Assembly: GCA_964637655.1 (NCBI GenBank)
Contig: CAZWUZ010000159.1
Location: 1 to 9,091 of the forward strand
Direction: 5' to 3'
Length of the DNA stretch: 9,091 nucleotides
From: CAZWUZ01 sp964637655 [NCBI: uncultured bacterium]
Lineage (GTDB): Bacteria; DAOPZR01
The notes beneath the pieces were generated by a model. That model did not search any database. It saw only the letters and a list, made by a program, of their open reading frames with translations, and was not told the origin of the DNA. The translations under genes and the position numbers were made by a program. Below are positions 6,358 to 9,091 of the stretch, piece after piece. Every line of letters begins with the position of its first letter. Within the stretch, counting starts at the first letter, position 1.

Positions 6358-7335
6358 GTGGCTGAACAGCCGGTCATTCCGGACGCGGTTTTCTTCGAGC
6401 TGACCACAGCCTGCAACATGCGCTGTCCGTCCTGCCCGATTACCAAGGTGACGCGACGGGGGATGCTTGACTGCGCGGATATCGAGCGTTCGCTGCAGGA
6501 ACTGTGCGCGCTGGGTTTTGCCGGCACGGTCAATTTCCACGTCATGGGTGAGCCGCTGCTGCACCCGGAGCATCGTGCGATATTCGCGCTGGCCCGGCGT
6601 TACGCGTCGCGTCTCGAGCTGACGACCAACGGCATCCTGCTCGATGCCGGCAAAGCGTACCTGGCGGAGTCCATCACCAGCCTGTGGGTCAGCGTGATGC
6701 ACCGCGACCTGCAGCGGCGCACCGGTGCGGCGGGGAGGCAATGGTCTGAGTATGTTGCTACCCTGGCGGAATTTCTGCGGGCGCTGCCGGCTGACAGCAC
6801 GATGCAGGTCATGCTGCGGATCGTCGGGAAACGCAACCTGCTGACGCGGTGCATGACGCTGGATGCTGATGGTGCGCATATTGTTGAGGAGATCGCCGTT
6901 GCGGCGGGAGTGCCGGTTACCTGGCCGGAGGGTGCCGATGCGGCGGGCACGATGCGGGTTGCGAACAACCTGCAGGTCAACCTCTACGAATTGATTAACT
7001 GGAACCTGGGACCGAAGCGGTTTCAGCCGGCTTTCGGGCAGTGCCCGATCTGGCCGCAGACGAAGCAGGTTACCGTGCTGGCGGATGGCACGGTCGGGCT
7101 GTGCTGCCTTGATTACGCGGGCGGGACGGCAATCGGCTCAATACACAACTCGTCCTGGGCGGAACTGCTGAGCAGCGCAGCGCTGCGCGAACAGCTTGCA
7201 GGATTCGAACGCTGGCGACTGGCGCGCCCGGTATGCCGCAGCTGTCGCGGGTCGGACAGTCCGGCGCATTTCTGTCTGCGCAAGGGGAACGACCTGCTGC
7301 GCGCGGCCGGTCGGGCATGGCGGGAGCGGTCATGA
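6358..7335 (+). CDS. Radical SAM enzyme with SPASM-like C-terminal cysteine domain
   Basis: This 325-residue protein has the radical SAM signature C-x3-C-x2-C at Cys19, Cys23 and Cys26 (ACNMRCPSC), which would ligate a [4Fe-4S] cluster that cleaves S-adenosylmethionine. Other core features are the GEP-type motif MGEPLLHP (63-70) after the second strand and LELTTNG (86-92). The C-terminal part has further cysteines at 229, 249-250, 293, 296 and 306 around VTVLADGTVGLCCLDY (238-253) and IGSIHNSSWAELL (259-271). This is the usual SPASM/twitch arrangement that binds auxiliary Fe-S clusters. SPASM proteins are best known for modifying peptides, but members also occur in glycan clusters and act on small molecules such as sugars. 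No precursor peptide gene is visible here, so a sugar-directed role is the more natural inference. The start is GTG, fixed by stop codons and a strong ribosome site. The gene ends in an ATGA overlap with the next glycosyltransferase. Fold call is firm, reaction unknown. Confidence 0.9.
   Translation: MAEQPVIPDAVFFELTTACNMRCPSCPITKVTRRGMLDCADIERSLQELCALGFAGTVNFHVMGEPLLHPEHRAIFALARRYASRLELTTNGILLDAGKAYLAESITSLWVSVMHRDLQRRTGAAGRQWSEYVATLAEFLRALPADSTMQVMLRIVGKRNLLTRCMTLDADGAHIVEEIAVAAGVPVTWPEGADAAGTMRVANNLQVNLYELINWNLGPKRFQPAFGQCPIWPQTKQVTVLADGTVGLCCLDYAGGTAIGSIHNSSWAELLSSAALREQLAGFERWRLARPVCRSCRGSDSPAHFCLRKGNDLLRAAGRAWRERS
7322..7326 (+). promoter_or_regulatory. Ribosome binding site for the GT4 glycosyltransferase
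   Basis: GGGAG lies five bases before the ATG at 7332, inside the end of the radical SAM gene. Together with the ATGA overlap it favours 7332 over earlier in-frame start codons. Confidence 0.6.
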
Positions 7336-8450
7336 CGCTGCGCGTGGGGGTGGCGGTCGACTGCCCGGCAGAGGGCTTGTCCGGGATCGGCGTATACGGG
7401 CGTGAGCTGATTCGCGGCCTGGCCGCGGAGACGTCCTGCGCGCTGACGGTTTTTTCCGGCATGAACTGGCACACTATGGCGGGCACGATGCCCGAGGTGC
7501 GCATGCTGACGCTGCCGCGCTGGCCGCTGCCGACGACGGTGCGCAAGTCGCTGTACTTCGCGACGCATCAGGTCGAGTGCGATATCGTGCACGAAACGGT
7601 GCAGATGGGGTTTTTGCTGCCGACCCGCACGCCGTTCAGGAAAGTGGTGACGGTATTCGATATTGCGCCGCTGCGGCTGCCGCGGCTGTATGCGCCCCAT
7701 AAGGCGCTGCTCTATCGCGCCGCCATGCGCCGCTCGCTGCTTCGGGCCGATGCCGTGCTGACGGACAGCGCGCATTGCCGCGACGACATCCGCGCCGCGT
7801 ACGGATTTGACAGCACGTTCATGGACAAATTTACCGTGACGCCGCTGGCGGCGGACGGGCGATTCAGCCCGGGGAACGCCGACCCGGCGGTGGTGTCGCG
7901 TTACGGCATGGACCAGCCGACATTTCTCTTTGTCGGGATGCTGTCGCCGCACAAGAACCTCGGGCGGGTGTTGGAGGCTTTCGCTGTCGTGCGCGACAGC
8001 CAGCCGCATGCACGCCTGCTGGTGGTGGGCAAGCGCGGCTGGCAATGCGCTGCACTGGTGCGGCGCATGCAGGCGCTGGCGCCGTCCGTGCAGTGGGCCG
8101 GGTATGTGCCGGACAACGATCTGCCGCACCTGTACCGCGCGGCGATTGCGCTGGTCTTCCCGTCGCTGTACGAGGGGTTCGGCCTGCCCGTCCTGGAGGC
8201 GCAGGCCTGCGGCTGCCCGGTGATCACCAGCCGCGGCCTGGCGACGGAAGAGACGGCGGGCGGCGCGGCGGCGCTGGTCGATCCGCATGCGACCGGGGAA
8301 CTCAGCGATGCCATGCGTCGGGTGGTGTCCGATAGGGGCTGGCGCGCTGATCTGGCCGCGCGCGGCCAGGCCAACGCGGCGCGGTACACGTGGGCGAAGA
8401 CCGTCGCGTCGACGCTGGCGGCATACCGGGCCGTTGCGGGACGCGGCTGA
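7332..8450 (+). CDS. Family 4 (GT-B fold) glycosyltransferase
   Basis: This 372-residue protein has the two Rossmann-like halves of GT-B enzymes. The acceptor half begins with RVGVAVDCPAEGLSGIGVYG (4-23), where the Gly-rich loop is typical. It continues with VVTVFDIAPLRLP (105-117) and DAVLTDSAHCRDDI (140-153). The donor half contains FLFVGMLSPHKNLGRVLEAF (198-217), RLLVVGKRGW (228-237), WAGYVPDNDLPHLYRAA (255-271) and VFPSLYEGFGLPVLEAQACG (275-294). The last block holds the retaining-type E-x7-E motif at Glu281 and Glu289. It is expected to be cytoplasmic, using a nucleotide sugar to extend the lipid-linked repeat unit. The usual His of the HD pair in the acceptor half is Phe (VFD), a tolerated variant in this group. 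The ATG at 7332 overlaps the radical SAM stop as ATGA and has GGGAG five bases upstream. Sugar specificity cannot be assigned. Confidence 0.93.
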   Translation: MTLRVGVAVDCPAEGLSGIGVYGRELIRGLAAETSCALTVFSGMNWHTMAGTMPEVRMLTLPRWPLPTTVRKSLYFATHQVECDIVHETVQMGFLLPTRTPFRKVVTVFDIAPLRLPRLYAPHKALLYRAAMRRSLLRADAVLTDSAHCRDDIRAAYGFDSTFMDKFTVTPLAADGRFSPGNADPAVVSRYGMDQPTFLFVGMLSPHKNLGRVLEAFAVVRDSQPHARLLVVGKRGWQCAALVRRMQALAPSVQWAGYVPDNDLPHLYRAAIALVFPSLYEGFGLPVLEAQACGCPVITSRGLATEETAGGAAALVDPHATGELSDAMRRVVSDRGWRADLAARGQANAARYTWAKTVASTLAAYRAVAGRG

Positions 8451-8473
8451 GACGGGAGCACGGACAGTTCACC

Positions 8474-9064
8474 ATGATCTTCAACAGCCTCGAGTTCCTC
8501 CAGCTCTTTGTCGTGGTGCTGATCGCCTATTTCGGGCTGCCGCTGCTGCCGCTCAAGCGGTCGTGGGAGTGGCGCAAGCTCTTGCTGCTTTTCGCCAGCT
8601 ACTATTTTTACATGGCGTGGAACCCGCCGCTGGTGGGCCTGCTGATCGCGTCGACAGTGATGGACTACATTGCCGGCCTGCGCATGGCGGCTTCCGACAA
8701 TCCGCGCCACCGGCGCCTGTGGCTGCTGGTCAGCATGTCGGGGAACCTCGGCATGCTGGGGTTCTTCAAGTACGGCAATTTTATCATGGGTAATATCGGG
8801 GCGGTCACCGGGCAGCAGTACAGCACGCTCGACATCATTCTGCCGGTGGGCATTTCCTTCTACACCTTCCAGACCATGAGCTACGTGCTGGATATTTACC
8901 GGGAGCGCAAGCAACCGGTGCGGAGCTTCCTGGATTTCGCCCTGTTCGTCACCTTTTTCCCGCAGCTGGTGGCCGGCCCCATCATCCGGGCGTTCGATTT
9001 CCTGCCCCAACTCCCCACCGCCCGTCGGGTGACGCCCTGGCACATCCAGTGCGGCCTGTCGTAA
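8474..9064 (+). CDS. MBOAT family O-acyltransferase (AlgI-like), N-terminal part ending at an in-frame TAA
   Basis: This 196-residue open frame matches the front of membrane-bound O-acyltransferases of the AlgI/DltB type, which take acyl groups across the membrane to modify secreted polysaccharides. Landmarks are MIFNSLEFLQLFV (1-13), LLLLFASYYFYMAWNP (36-51), LGFFKYGNF (95-103), the hallmark ILPVGISFYTFQTMSYVLDI (122-141) followed by YR, and FVTFFPQLVAGPIIRA (158-173). Family members are normally about 450-520 residues, and the conserved membrane-embedded His sits well beyond this point, so the 196-residue product would lack the catalytic region. The frame is stopped by TAA at 9062-9064, but family-like sequence continues in the same frame afterwards. 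This could be a real nonsense mutation or a sequence error. The ATG at 8474 lies 23 bases after the previous stop; a weak GGACAG lies at 8462-8467. Family call is strong, integrity doubtful. Confidence 0.85.
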   Translation: MIFNSLEFLQLFVVVLIAYFGLPLLPLKRSWEWRKLLLLFASYYFYMAWNPPLVGLLIASTVMDYIAGLRMAASDNPRHRRLWLLVSMSGNLGMLGFFKYGNFIMGNIGAVTGQQYSTLDIILPVGISFYTFQTMSYVLDIYRERKQPVRSFLDFALFVTFFPQLVAGPIIRAFDFLPQLPTARRVTPWHIQCGLS

Positions 9065-9091
9065 ATCTTCGGCGGATTGGCCAAGAAGGTG
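9065..9091 (+). pseudogene. Continuation of the MBOAT reading frame after the stop codon (cut by window end)
   Basis: Directly after TAA 9062-9064 the same frame reads IFGGLAKKV. In AlgI-like proteins the segment that follows the FPQLVAGPI block runs Gly-Leu-x-x-(I/L)-x-x-G-L-x-K-K-V. Residues before the stop (CGLS) and after it (IFGGLAKKV) join smoothly into that pattern with the stop occupying one residue. This points to a single-codon substitution rather than a frameshift or a natural gene end. Only nine codons are visible. Confidence 0.6.

Noticed and set aside
6327-6365. A 12-codon ATG frame just before and overlapping the radical SAM start, considered as a leader or precursor peptide
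   Set aside because: It lacks a ribosome site of its own, has no Cys or core-like composition, and its 3' half is simply the ribosome site and start region of the next gene.
7113-8288. A 391-codon minus-strand frame opposite the GT4 gene
   Set aside because: The translation is dominated by Arg, His and Gln with no family features. The + strand encodes a full GT4 enzyme here.
7901-9043. A 380-codon minus-strand frame opposite the GT4 end and the MBOAT gene
   Set aside because: It is the same kind of high-GC shadow, with no motif, and contradicts two strong + strand genes.

Overview
The window is a single, densely packed run of nine genes, all on the + strand, that looks like the inside of a surface-glycan (exopolysaccharide, capsule or O-antigen) biosynthesis and export cluster. 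By eye the DNA is GC-rich throughout, roughly 60-65%. It has Shine-Dalgarno-type ribosome sites, ATG/GTG starts and many ATGA stop-start overlaps, which suggests a high-GC Gram-negative bacterium, most plausibly a proteobacterium. The sequence alone does not fix a genus. I see no tRNA, rRNA, transposase, integrase, CRISPR array or convincing terminator.

Layout: (1) 1-558, the C-terminal end of an AsnB-type asparagine synthase/amidotransferase, cut by the window edge. (2) 555-2156, a polytopic membrane protein resembling GT-C glycosyltransferases. (3) 2149-3495, a Wzx-like lipid-linked oligosaccharide flippase. (4) 3474-4298, a SAM-dependent methyltransferase with a short N-terminal four-cysteine (Trm112/zinc-ribbon-like) module. 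(5) 4295-5296 and (6) 5339-6292, two family-2 glycosyltransferases with the same architecture. (7) 6358-7335, a radical SAM enzyme with a SPASM-like cysteine-rich C-terminus. (8) 7332-8450, a GT-B family-4 glycosyltransferase. (9) 8474 to the window end, the N-terminal part of an MBOAT (AlgI-like) O-acyltransferase, interrupted by an in-frame TAA at 9062-9064.

How they may work together (inference): the two GT2 enzymes and the GT4 enzyme would build a repeat unit on a lipid carrier at the inner face of the cytoplasmic membrane. The methyltransferase, the amidotransferase and possibly the radical SAM enzyme would modify sugars or their precursors. The flippase would move the lipid-linked unit outward. 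The large membrane protein could polymerise it or add sugar on the outer face, and the MBOAT protein would acylate it, normally with a partner encoded nearby. The initiating phosphoglycosyltransferase and nucleotide-sugar genes are not in view and presumably lie outside the window.

Two points most deserve a second look. One is the stop codon that splits the MBOAT gene, with family-typical residues continuing in the same frame after it. The other is the radical SAM/SPASM enzyme, whose substrate in a glycan operon is unknown. The remaining genes are recognisable cell-surface glycan functions, and I did not find a clearly new system.
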